Positions 32,900-42,639 of a stretch of 64,000 nucleotides of DNA are shown here, in pieces (position 1 is the stretch's first letter; the number at the start of each line of letters is the position of its first letter). The DNA is from Dicyema japonicum. Its lineage: Eukaryota; Dicyemida; Rhombozoa; Dicyemidae. Below the pieces are notes generated by a model, which was given only the letters and a program-made list of their open reading frames with translations, had not been told where the DNA came from and did not search any database. The DNA is taken from contig RDEW01000006.1 in the NCBI GenBank assembly GCA_011109175.1, positions 1,029,232-1,093,231 of the forward strand, in the 5' to 3' direction. The position numbers were made by a program, and so were the translations under genes.

Positions 32900-33670
32900 G
32901 GTGGCGTTCAGTTCAAGTTCTGCATGGAAGAGAACCGTTTGACTTTCCCTACCTTTCTGCGATCTTTAGAAGGGTGGCCTACCAACTCCCCAGTTTTCTC
33001 TTTACTACTGTCTGGTGATGCATAACCTAATCCGGGACCCAACTGCACGCTGACTATTCTACAGTTAGATGTAAATGGAATCCGCAATAAAATGTTGGAA
33101 TTACGATCCCTCTTATCCCATTTGAAAGTGGACATTACCCTCATTCAAGAATCGAAGCTCTCTATAAAGTCCCCAACACCTTAATATTGTGTACTTCGCA
33201 AAGACCGAACAAGAAGTCTCGGAGGAGGATTATTGACTATCGTTAAGGATGGACTTAAATTCACGAATGTCACCCCTTCTGTATTTCTCTCTGCAAAGGG
33301 GATCTTATTCTGGAACAGATTTCTATTGAAGTTCCTTTTTCTTCGACGAGATGTTTTACACTGTGTAATGTTTATATCCCGCTTTAGGGGTCATGTACTA
33401 CTTCCTACATCCCCAACCTATTGAGACTGTGTGGACTAAAGGATCTGCTACTATGCGGAGATCTAAATGCCAAACATCCACTCTGGCTCCGGACACAATC
33501 AGCCGACAGTCGCGGCGAGTACATCCTTTCCTTACTTAATGACTATCCTCAATGACCCGGACGCTCACACAAGGACCCCGTCCCGCAGAAGCGACAGTTT
33601 AATGTACGAATTCTTATTATATCCTCCTTCGACGCTATGTTCTTTTTCTTTAAATAGTTTCTTTCTATGA
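32900..33670 (+). mobile_element. LINE 5' fragment (2A leader plus APE endonuclease) nested in LINE-D
   Basis: In plus orientation a short leader begins at ATG 32924, runs into a 2A-like block (33002-33040), then LTILQLDVNGIRNKMLELRS and LKVDITLIQESKL (catalytic Glu). After frame changes it reads LLLCGDLNAKHPLWLRTQSA and LNDPDAHTRTPSRRSDSL near 33440-33600. This is the 5' end of a jockey-like element ending within the endonuclease. It sits inside the minus-strand LINE-D, which continues on both sides. Confidence 0.8.
33002..33040 (+). other. 2A-like motif with internal stop
   Basis: The in-frame reading is LLLSGDA, a TAA stop, then PNPGP, directly followed by NCTLTILQLDVNGI, the endonuclease start. 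Except for the stop in place of the residue before P-N-P-G-P it matches the 2A consensus. The upstream 26 codons from ATG 32924 are open. Confidence 0.7.
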
Positions 33671-34824
33671 CTAAATGTTTGACTGTTCAATTGAATCGCC
33701 TGTTTGTCGGTTGTCTTCCCATTGAAATAAATAATTTTCTAGCTTCTTGAATGAACGAAGAAAATTGCTTTATTATGTTGTTTAGTGATGGGGCAGTATG
33801 TAGTTTTGATAACTTGATCTGCATGTCAATATAGCTCGAAAATTTTGGCCAGTCAGCGAGGTTATAGTTCATCAAAGTAAGGAGTGACCTTCGATAATTT
33901 GATCTTGTTTTTATTTGTAAAATGATCGGATTATGATCACTCAGTTTCGTATTTCACGCTTCATGAAATTGAAGAAGACAGATTGGGAGACGCGATTGAA
34001 ACGTCAGGGGATGACGGTTTATCATTTTGTCTTGAGGGGTTCTTGTGTGACAGTTATGGTCGTTTAGGATGCAAAAGGTTCCCAAGTCTTCGATTAGCAC
34101 GTCTTCCCGCCTGTTTGACGTCTGACCTCTCAGCCAAAGCAGATGTTTTGTATTTAGATTACTGCAAATAAGAAGTTCTTTAGTGAGCTGATCGACGAAA
34201 GTTTTGGGCAAGTAACTGATGATGAAGGAGGTAGATATGAATTGATCAGAGTAAGACGTAACCTTGGGAGTTAGATTTTTGTGGCCAGAATTTCGATACT
34301 TTCATGGTTTTGGAGACGGTTGTTGACGTATTTGGTGATATCTTCATAAGGGATCCCGTTTCGTATGATGATTAGTAAGCCTCCCTCAAGTTTTCCACAT
34401 CTATCTCTGCGGATACTGAGTATCCAGGAAATTTTTGAGTTGTATTCGCACTTCTGAGTTTGGATTCTTGTAATAGAAGGACATCAATTCTATATTTTTC
34501 CATAAGGTTTTTGAGTTCGATAATCTTACATTCGATCCGTTTATATTTATTTACAAGATCTTTAGGGGGCCGGGGTTCGATTCGACGTCCCCACACAGAG
34601 ACATTCCGTCCTTGTCAGTCCATCTTTGTAGGATAGAGGAAGTGTAACTCTTTTTTTTTAAATGTCTCCAGTTCGGTAAGTTAAGTGAAATTCAATTAAC
34701 CCCGAGAATTTTTTGACTCAAATTAGAGAGGAATTAGTTACTTTATTGATGTAATTATATTAATGTTTGAAAAGTATTTAAAATAAAAAAAAACAGAATT
34801 AATTAAAATGATCGGCCTAATTGT

Positions 34825-35105
34825 CATTGTGCTTCTACGATAAGCATCCGAAGACTCAGAGACAATAAAATATTACAGCGACCCCTTCCTCCAATAGACC
34901 AATTAGAACCCTCTCTTCCAAGAGATGTTCGAGTAAACCTGAGTCGTCTAAAATGTGGGCACCACCCATATCTACCAATATGATATACTCTGTCCCTTTT
35001 GCAACCTCCACGTGTTGACAACAAATCACCTATTTGAATGTCATGAATTGGCACAACGTTTCTCCACAATGCCGGAACTGACCGATCTATGGGAACGACA
35101 ACATC
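34825..35105 (+). pseudogene. LINE C-terminal zinc-knuckle fragment
   Basis: The plus strand reads LPRDVRVNLSRLKCGHHPYL and, after a frame change, DILCPFCNLHVLTTNHLFEC then MPELTDLWERQHLL. The C-x2-C...H-x4-C knuckle followed by D-L-W is the usual protein end of jockey/R1-type elements. The minus-strand frame at 34824-35069 is a shadow. Confidence 0.65.
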
Positions 35106-35128
35106 TGCTGCATCCTACTTAATAGCTG

Positions 35129-35165
35129 CTGGCCTCCTACAAGTTAGTGAGGCTGGGGTTACTTA
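35129..35165 (+). repeat. Dispersed ~35-bp repeat, copy 3
   Basis: CTCCTACAAGTTAGTGAGGC followed by TGGGGTTACTTAACTAAC; same family as 12714. Confidence 0.55.
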
Positions 35166-35374
35166 ACTAACCAATTGTCCTTGTTTTACTGTTTTTTGTT
35201 AATTATTATATTTCATCTAAAATTCATTTCAAATACGAATCAAACAATCATTCCATTAAAGTCAACAATTATTATGGAATAATTTTATGGAAAAAATATA
35301 GTTAACTTTATTTTAATTTTTTACAGATAAATCATATTCTAGCTTAGAACTCCAAGTTAGAAAGGCTATTTTTA

Positions 35375-36080
35375 CTGAAAACTGAAAACAAACACAATTT
35401 ACTTTTTAATCAAGGAAAATTTACCTACGAACAGGGAATTAATCAGTTTGCTGACATGGTTAATTCACAATATATTTTGTAGACATGAGAGAATTTAGCA
35501 AACCAAACAAATTTGATTTATATAATACTCAGAATGCATACGAAGATGGGTGGATGCATGTATCGTAAATTTTATTAAAGACCATATTAATGAAGATTAT
35601 ACAACGCATGTGAATGGAATAGAATATCCTTCATCTTTTTCTTTGATAAATCGAAATTATGTAACTGGTATAAAAGAACGAGTTCGTTCTTTTGGGGAAT
35701 GTTATACATTTGGCGCAGTAAACTATTGTCTTATGTATTTTGGTGGCCACGCTGGAGTCGTGTTTTAGCAGTAAAACACGACAAACTTATATTTATGAGC
35801 GGACAAACATTATTGATTGTGTAAATGATGCTGGATCCTTTCTAATAAATTCCTCAAAAGTTTTTGATTATGTACAAAAAATGGAGGAATCAATTTTGAA
35901 AAACGATATTCATATACAGCAAAAGTAGTCATTTTTATAAATAATTTTAGGGTGGTAAATGCAATATGTTGGTCAACCAGATATTAAATTTAACTTGACA
36001 AGTTATAAATTACTCAAAAGAGGTGATAAAAAATGCTTTTGAATGTTCTCATAAAAATTGGCCCTGTTAGTTTTATAATG
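35375..36080 (+). pseudogene. Cathepsin L-like cysteine protease, copy 1 (degenerate)
   Basis: Papain-family (C1A) fragment. The prodomain end reads GKFTYEQGINQFADM (about 35410-35455, the I29 inhibitor motif). The mature part starts YPSSFSLINRNYVTGIKERV and the active-site block is SFGECYTFGAVNYC, where the Cys of the usual CGSCWAF is kept but the oxyanion Gln and flanking Cys are not. Next come SKVFDYVQKNGGINFEKRYS, a likely 26-nt intron at about 35927-35952, GGKCKYVGQPDIKFNLTSYK and IGPVSF. Frame breaks occur near 35455 and 35950. Sequence ends at about 36080 where a dispersed repeat begins, so the His/Asn half of the catalytic triad is missing. Confidence 0.75.
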
Positions 36081-36094
36081 AAAAATTACTACTC

Positions 36095-36310
36095 TTAGAC
36101 GGAAAGGCTGTTTATAATAATTATTAAAGACCAAGAAATTATCAAAATAAGAAGAAAGGCTTCCATTGGAAGATCTCGGCCACTATCACTAGCCTCCTTT
36201 TGAGGTTTATATGCAAAAACCCAGAGAACTGTAACCCTAGCTGCTGACCTTTGTGCCCAAATAAAGATGATTTGCTTATAAATTTAGACGTAATTTTATT
36301 TAATCTGTGT
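36095..36310 (-). repeat. Dispersed repeat pair, copy 2
   Basis: Inverted match to 13380-13625, with the AACAGCC(T)TTTCCGTCTA end at 36095-36115. It truncates cathepsin-like copy 1. Confidence 0.65.
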
Positions 36311-37253
36311 CTTATCTATTACGTCAAAGCAATCTCTTCAACTGGAATGGTAATATTGGATATTCAATAAAATAGCAGAGACTTGCCTAATTAGATAAAA
36401 ATAAATGATTTTTACAATTCAAATTAATTTGTCGTTAACATTTTGAAATGTTAGTCGGTGAGGGATAACTCGTCTAAAAATAACGTTTAATAAATAAATT
36501 TTCCGTACTTCATATTGGGTTTACGAGGAGTATGTTAGCAAATTCCGGGACGTGTTTGTACATACGACTATTTTATTATTAACGATAATATTAGAATAAA
36601 AGAATTTAAGTGGTAAAGTTTTATTGAAGAAAGAAAATAGAGCAACGGTTATATAGAAGCTGCCCTGACTACGTGGCTATTCCCCTCTCAGGATAGCGAG
36701 CGAGATTCGCTCGAATAACCAGCAACTCTCAAGAGAATTTAAGTGTCTTTAAATAAAGAATTTTGATAAAACGATAATAATAAAATAGAAGAATTTTCAA
36801 CCGAATTTATTTTTTTTAAACTAATGTAGTTTTCAATACATACATTTAGTAAACTATATTTAGATTTGGATCATAGTTGGGAATGCTCAGTGATTTACAT
36901 TGTTAGGGTTTTAGAGTATGATGTCTTTTGGGTTTTAAATTTTTATCATCATTTTTCAAGTAAACAGATAGACATTTAATTATTGCATTATTTAATATTT
37001 GATCAGTTCGCAACTTAACGGCTCAGATTAACTATCTATACCGGTTAGCGTTAACTTTCGGTCATACGTGAAACGGCTTTAATTGTTAAATCGATTTTGC
37101 GCCTCATTCTCAGCCTAACCTCATTTAGAACCGGTCACAGTAAATATAAGACAATTGCATAATATTTGATAAATTATATCAAATTAGGTTTAAATATAAT
37201 TTTTATCTTAAAAAATTCAAATTTACAATCCACAACAATACGTGTATTATATT
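36311..37253. promoter_or_regulatory. COPB1 upstream region
   Basis: AT-rich, about 940 bases, containing one LINE-C 3' fragment (36610-36745). No specific promoter element is recognisable, but the COPB1 promoter must lie here. Confidence 0.35.
36610..36745 (-). mobile_element. LINE-C 3' end fragment
   Basis: Same segment as 12905-13085 and 50565-50700, containing TATATAGAAGCTGCCCTGAC and GAGCGAGATTCGCTCGAATA. Confidence 0.75.
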
Positions 37254-40200
37254 ATGCCAACAAATGCTCAGGGAAGACTGTGTCATCTTATCGTATCCTC
37301 AACCAACGAGGATCAGTTTGACGAGAAATACCTCAAAAATATGCTCAGTGAATTCCTTTATAATTTTAGGGAGTGATGATGTAAATTCTAAAAAGATCGC
37401 AATGAAGACTATAATCCGATGTCTTAGCAGTGGAGTATCGATGCCATCTCTGTTTCTGGAAGTTATAAATCACGTGTCTAAGAACAAAGATCATTATTTA
37501 AAAAAATTATGGTTTCTCTTCTGGGAAATGATGCCTAAAATCGGTGCTAACGGTGAACCTCTTCCAGAAGTTGATTTTAGCATGTGACTCTTTTCTGAAG
37601 GTTTGCTTTAAATCTCAACCTTCAAGGACTTGCTCCATCCAAATGAATATCTAAGGGGATCAGTGCTCCGTTTTATGTCTAAAATGAGGGAACCAGTCGT
37701 CCTCCAGGCGATCTTCAACTATGTCATAGAAGGACTCAACCACCGGGAGCCATATGTCCGGAGGAATGCAGTCTTGGCTATCTTTTCCATCCACAAGTGA
37801 AGAATCCCATCATTTTAGGAATTTCCCAAACATCATAGACAACGTACCCAAAATAATAGTCAATTACCTCGAAAAGGAGTCATCATTGCCTTGCAGACGG
37901 AATGCGTTCATCGCCCTGCTTCACATCGACCAAAACATGGCCATGGAGTACATAATTCGACGGATAGATTCTGTCAACACCTTCGGTGAGACTATGCAGC
38001 TCATCGTTGTCGAACTTATCGTCAAGGTTAGCCCTTTCATAACTTTCAGGTATGTAGGAAGGATCAGTATCTTCGGTCTAGATTTATCCGTTGTGTTTAT
38101 AGTCTACTAAACTCTGAGAGTCCCGCAGTCCGTTTTGAAGCTGCCAATACTCTCATCCTCCTCACATCTCTGCCGGCAGCTGTGAAAGTATCCATTAATG
38201 TTATTCCAGCAAGTCGTGAACTGTTACGTCGAGTTGGTTTCCGGAGAAAACGACGTCAACGTCAGTTTAGTAATCCTGGGAAGACTCGGTGAACTGATAA
38301 AGTCATCTCCCTGTGGTAAATCAGTCCTCATGGTTCTCTATGTCCATAAGTACTTGCAGGACAGTGCTGGGGAGATTCTAAGAATGCTAAGCTGCAACGA
38401 CCTTTCAGTTAGAAGGCAGGTACTACAGTTCGTGACCAAATTGATCTCCCAGAAAAATATCAGCCAAGTACTCTTAACTTGTATAACCAAAGATCTCGAC
38501 ATCATTAAAAAACGAATTTTTGAGGTGTTCTTCTGATAAAACTGAGGAAATTAATGATAAATATAAAACATTGCTGATTCTAGCATTCAAAACTTGTTCC
38601 CTCCGTTTTCCTGAAACTCTGGAACTTATTTTACCTACAGTGACTTTTTATTGTTATCTCAGCTGACGGACCACCTCTCGGTTTCTTCAGAGTCAGTATC
38701 TAAAACCATTTTGGAGTTCATCCGTGCAAATTTTGCTGTCTCAGAAAACCGTGGATTGTTGATTAATCATGTATTTTCCGTGTTTTCTCAGATTCACTAT
38801 CCAAGGTAATGAGAATTATCACATTCAGTTCCATCGATATTGCCACGTGGTTGGTTTCTGAGTTTTCTTTTTCCACTGATGAGATCAAAACAGGATTTAA
38901 CCTCATAAGAAAGCTCTTCAATGAAGTATGTTGTTCCTAATATGCCAAGATTGTATCAATCTATTCGGATGAGGATAGATCTTGTGATATAACGGATAAG
39001 TTTCAAAATATTTCTCACGTGCTTAAAGATGGGAGTTACGTCACACAAAGTGCTTTAGCAAGCTCTAAAGCTGCCGAAGAGTCCATTGTCAGGTCCTTAC
39101 TGGCAGTAACCACAGGCCATCGATCCTTGCTTACTTGGAGACAGACAATATGTTTACAGTTGCTTCTATTTGCTGCAGTCTGTCTAAATTATTAAAGAAG
39201 CTGGAGGCTAGTGACTGCCCCGAGAATATTAAAAATGTGGTTTTTTAACTAATTTGTAGAAATTGCATGCCGAGGCCCTATTTGTGATGACCTGTATTCT
39301 CTGCTTTCTCGAAAATTCTAGGAAAAACAAAGTGGTCAGTCAGTCTGAAATTGAAAGGATCGAATCTGCAATTGTCTTTCTCTTAGATTCACCCATTACT
39401 AATGATTATACCTATGATTTGTTCATCAATCAGTTCAGGAGTTCATTTGCCATTTCCACATCCTCTTGCAAGGATGAGCTTTTTGAAGGAGACATGAAAG
39501 TATTATCCTTTAAATTTACCCAGGATCTGTCTGTAGGAAACGAGCAGACGGCAATAGACGACGAAATCCCTTTTCGTTTTCTATCCAGTTCAACCAACGA
39601 AAGAACCCCCATGGACGTATTGCTATTTTGTTATTTTAGGCACAAATAAACCAATCCTTCTCTTTCAATGAACCCTTTTGTGTTAAGAAGGACTCTTTGG
39701 TTACTAATCAATGCTCGAGTGTTTTCCAACTTACCGGAATGGCCGATGTAGTGTATGCTGAGGCTCAAATAGAAATTAATAATTATACAATATGGCTGGA
39801 TGTTTCCGTGGTAAACCAGACCACCGACACCTTGCAGAACTTTTCCCTAGAACTGGCAGTGATTGGTATTTTTGTATAAGAACTGAAATAGGAGACATGA
39901 CTGTTATAAATCATCCCCAGTCATGCAAATTGAGTCCCAAATCTTCATTGAACATCTCAACTTCTGTTAGGATGTCCTCCTTGCAAAATGGAGTCATATT
40001 TGGGTGCCTAGGTAAACATTTTGGTTAATAAAAGTTTATGACACACGTGGTGCTCTAAATGATAGATGTTATGTTGTGTTGAACGATATTCGAATTGATC
40101 TTGTAGACTATATTCAGCCATCCTACTGTTCGGATGATGAGTTTAGGAGAATGTGGTCGAACTTTGAATGGGAGAACAAGATAATGATAGATACTAACAT

Positions 40201-40514
40201 AACTGACCTGAAAGAATTATTGGAACATATGCTTGAGGTCACTAAAATGAGATGTCTGACATGTGATTCAGTTTATATTCTCATGATCTTAGTTGCTCAA
40301 CTATGATTTGGGCTTCATTTCAGCCAATTTTTATTCAAAGTCAATTTTCGGAGATTCCATATTGGCCAACTTGAGTGTAGAAAGTAATCAATTCTCTGGG
40401 GAGATTAATGGACATATTAGAATACGCTCAATGTCTCAGGTTTACTAGTTTGTTGATTAATAGGCGGTTGCTATTAGTATTGGTGATTTAATAAATGCAA
40501 AACAAAGGAAATAA
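37254..40514 (+). CDS. COPB1: Coatomer subunit beta (beta-COP)
   Basis: Core subunit of the COPI coat, which forms Golgi-to-ER and intra-Golgi vesicles. Start ATG 37254, stop 40514, with about 14 introns of 22-26 nt. HEAT-repeat N-terminal half: LLHPNEYLRGSVLRFMSKMR, PYVRRNAVLAIFSIHKNFPN, LPCRRNAFIALLHIDQNMAM, NTFGETMQLIVVELIVKV, SESPAVRFEAANTLILL. C-terminal appendage: QLTGMADVVYAEAQIEINNY, VSVVNQTTDTLQNFSLELAV, NDIRIDLVDYIQPSYCSDDE, FRRMWSNFEWENKIMIDTN and the end GHIRIRSMSQAVAISIGDLI. Supported introns include 37348-37369, 37601-37626, 37797-37818 and 40440-40463. One problem: LPEV and ILACDSFLK near 37570-37580 are one base out of frame. Either an indel is present, or a 28-nt intron ending at 37580 removes the LPEV segment. 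Confidence 0.94.
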
Positions 40515-41190
40515 TATGCTTCTTTTAAATTTAAAATATATTTCGTTAGAGTTTACTAGTCGTATTCCCTGCGACTTTATGTGTGGACGTTTGCAAAACA
40601 CTACAGGAGTATTCCGATATTATCATCAAGAAATATCTCTTTAACAGCATAGTGATATAATCTGATTCCTTTCTGTACTCCAACCAACCGTTTATCAAGA
40701 TGTTTCTTCATCTCCCTACTGAATCATCTACCAACAAAACAGATTATGCAGAAGCTTGGCCACTCGCAGGGCTGAAAGCACCTGAAGCCCATATGAAACA
40801 GAAAGGCTTCTATAAACTCATATGTGAGGATAAATTTGAGGGACTACTTAAAAATAGGAATCAACACCGAGCCACCTGTCTGATCGATGGGTGATCTGTA
40901 GGAAGCTGAGCATGGATTGACGCCTTCCCGATTTAAGCAATGGATGATGGGAAAGTCCGCAATCAGGATCTCTATTGGTCTGGGTTTGAGAATATGCCAG
41001 GTTCACCATTGTTAATGGTGGTGGAATAGTTGATACTTACGGAGATAATTGGCTCTTATGTAGTGAAACGAATACTGGAGTCTCCTGACACCCCTCCATA
41101 ATAGACGGTGGCCTGGACAGGAAAGAAGGAAAGTTCTCTGACAGAGTAACATCCGTTAGATGAGTTTATAATTTAAGTGAAATAATTAAT
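40515..41190. other. Unrecognised sequence downstream of COPB1
   Basis: A 64-codon plus-strand frame at 40700-40894 has no recognised domain. The following 300 bases have short broken frames. It may be old transposon sequence; I cannot show this. Confidence 0.35.
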
Positions 41191-41199
41191 TAATAAGTA

Positions 41200-41760
41200 T
41201 CTTATGCAGTATGTTCTCACATATGGCTCCAAGAATTTATTAGATTCAAGTTTTCCGTGACAAAATTTGCCATAGACATATTCTTTGTTCTATACACTTT
41301 TAGCCATGGAAAATTCCTTAAAATTCCACTACCAAGATAATGCACTATTAGCCTAGATTTGGCAGACAGTTATGGTAGGTAACGAGACTTTACGATAATT
41401 CGAAACCAGCGTAGGAGCACTCCAAGGTGACTCGATATCACCATTTCTCTTCGTTGTCTATTTATATACGTAATAGAAGAGTGCTTTGAGTTGACTCGAG
41501 AATATCGAGTACAGCCGAAGTACACAATACCCGGTGCAATCCAATAAAGGTCTAACGAATTCAAAAATGATGTTTGACAAAGCAGATGTCCTAGATGCTC
41601 TCAGCAAAATATAATTTATCCAGAATCAATGGAAAGGTAAGGTAACGTCCAGTTCATGGGTTTATGTGAACCCTCAAATGAATGACTCAATGATGTGGAG
41701 GGTTGGTGGTCACACATAATGTAAAAAAGGAGCATCGTAGAAAAAAGGGGACGAGATGAA
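41200..41760 (+). pseudogene. LINE RT fragment
   Basis: The plus strand reads FETSVGALQGDSISPFLFVV near 41400-41465, which is RT motif B of a LINE-B/RTE-like element, with damaged sequence on both sides. The expected YADD block is not recognisable downstream. Confidence 0.6.
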
Positions 41761-41854
41761 AATTCCTAAGGACAAATATTATTGAGAGTTGTTAAATTGA
41801 AATGAAAAATTCCAAATACGACGGTAGCACCAAACTAACTACTCACGTCATCCT

Positions 41855-41950
41855 GGCACGCTCCTCTCTCGAACCCGCACAAGCACGTATCGGCCATATG
41901 ACTAGATGCTCGTAGTCGAATGGGCACAAAATATTGTGGATGTTGAATGT
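41855..41950 (-). mobile_element. LINE-A 3' UTR fragment
   Basis: CGCACAAGCACGTATCGGCC is the reverse complement of the LINE-A 3' region (CGATACGTGCTTGTGTGG). A short piece only. Confidence 0.55.
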
Positions 41951-41984
41951 GCTTTAAATTGTTGGATTCAAATGTATTTCAGCA

Positions 41985-42235
41985 CTTGAGAATGCTAAAT
42001 GTCCCAGTTTGTGGCCCACTCATTAAAAAATTGGTAATCTCCATATTGACCATTAGTTTAAAAATTAAAGTCTTTTAAGGCATCAAATGGGTGGTTAGAA
42101 TACTTTAAAAAAAGACATGAGTTGAAGTTCAAATCTCTGACAAAAATTAAATTTTTGGAATTGATGGCTTTGTGTCATTCTTTAATGAAAAATTTGTCAA
42201 TACAAGAAAAAAATTTTAACATGAAACATCGCCGT
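41985..42235 (+). pseudogene. pogo/Tigger transposase fragment (CENP-B-like DNA-binding domain)
   Basis: The plus strand reads LNVPVCGPLIKKL and, in another frame, FKASNGWLEYFKKRHELKFK. The order P-(V)-x-G-P-L-I then F-x-A-S-x-G-W-L-x-x-F-K-K-R-H is the second half of the CENP-B-type DNA-binding domain of pogo/Tigger transposases. The catalytic domain is absent. Confidence 0.7.
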
Positions 42236-42279
42236 GCCTATTTCAGGACGTCTGCTGTGAGCGACGAAGGAACTATGGA

Positions 42280-42455
42280 TAGACGAAGGAAGAAGAGACG
42301 GGCCTGATGAGCTTTTACATCGACCTTCCTTCCAAATTTACAAGGGTGGGCTATCCAAACATCCAATCTTAAGTGGACGTACACTCTCACATAAGCATAT
42401 ATCGGCCATATAACTTGATGCTCGTAGTCGCACAGGGACGCCAATAGTTCTTGCG
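42280..42455 (-). mobile_element. LINE-A 3' fragment
   Basis: ATATCGGCCATATAACTTGA and nearby sequence parallel the LINE-A 3' region in reverse and the piece at 41855-41950. It is short and diverged. Confidence 0.45.
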
Positions 42456-42639
42456 GATTAGGAATTCAATAAGTCTTTAGCTTTTAACTTTAACTGACTT
42501 TTTTAACAAAGGAAAAGAAAGTATTAATTAGCTTCTCACCACAAGTCCTCTCCACTATGCTCTCAGACTCCTATTATGGTTTATTATATGCTGTATTAAA
42601 TAATAGAAAGGCTCAAAATTGATCCTTGTGGGACTCCTC

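Larger units (their letters stand above)
31316..34600 (-). mobile_element. LINE-D, nearly full-length jockey-like retrotransposon
   Basis: Read on the minus strand it starts with the endonuclease (KIIELKNLMEKYRIDVLLLQ at 34550-34480, catalytic Glu in LLLQESK) and continues with more endonuclease (IEDLGTFCILNDHNCHTRTP near 34080). A linker follows (33875-33687), then RT: ARNSKARGPDHISTTELKHL near 32660, motif B SRLLPNGVPQGSPLSPALFN near 32140, and a damaged motif C (LLSYADDIIIAAKNKEF in the next frame near 32070). Last comes a 190-codon C-terminal frame (31888-31316) with NILGVTLDQGLSFAKHVDNR. A plus-strand LINE 5' fragment interrupts it at about 32900-33670. Frame shifts show the copy is dead. 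Confidence 0.85.
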
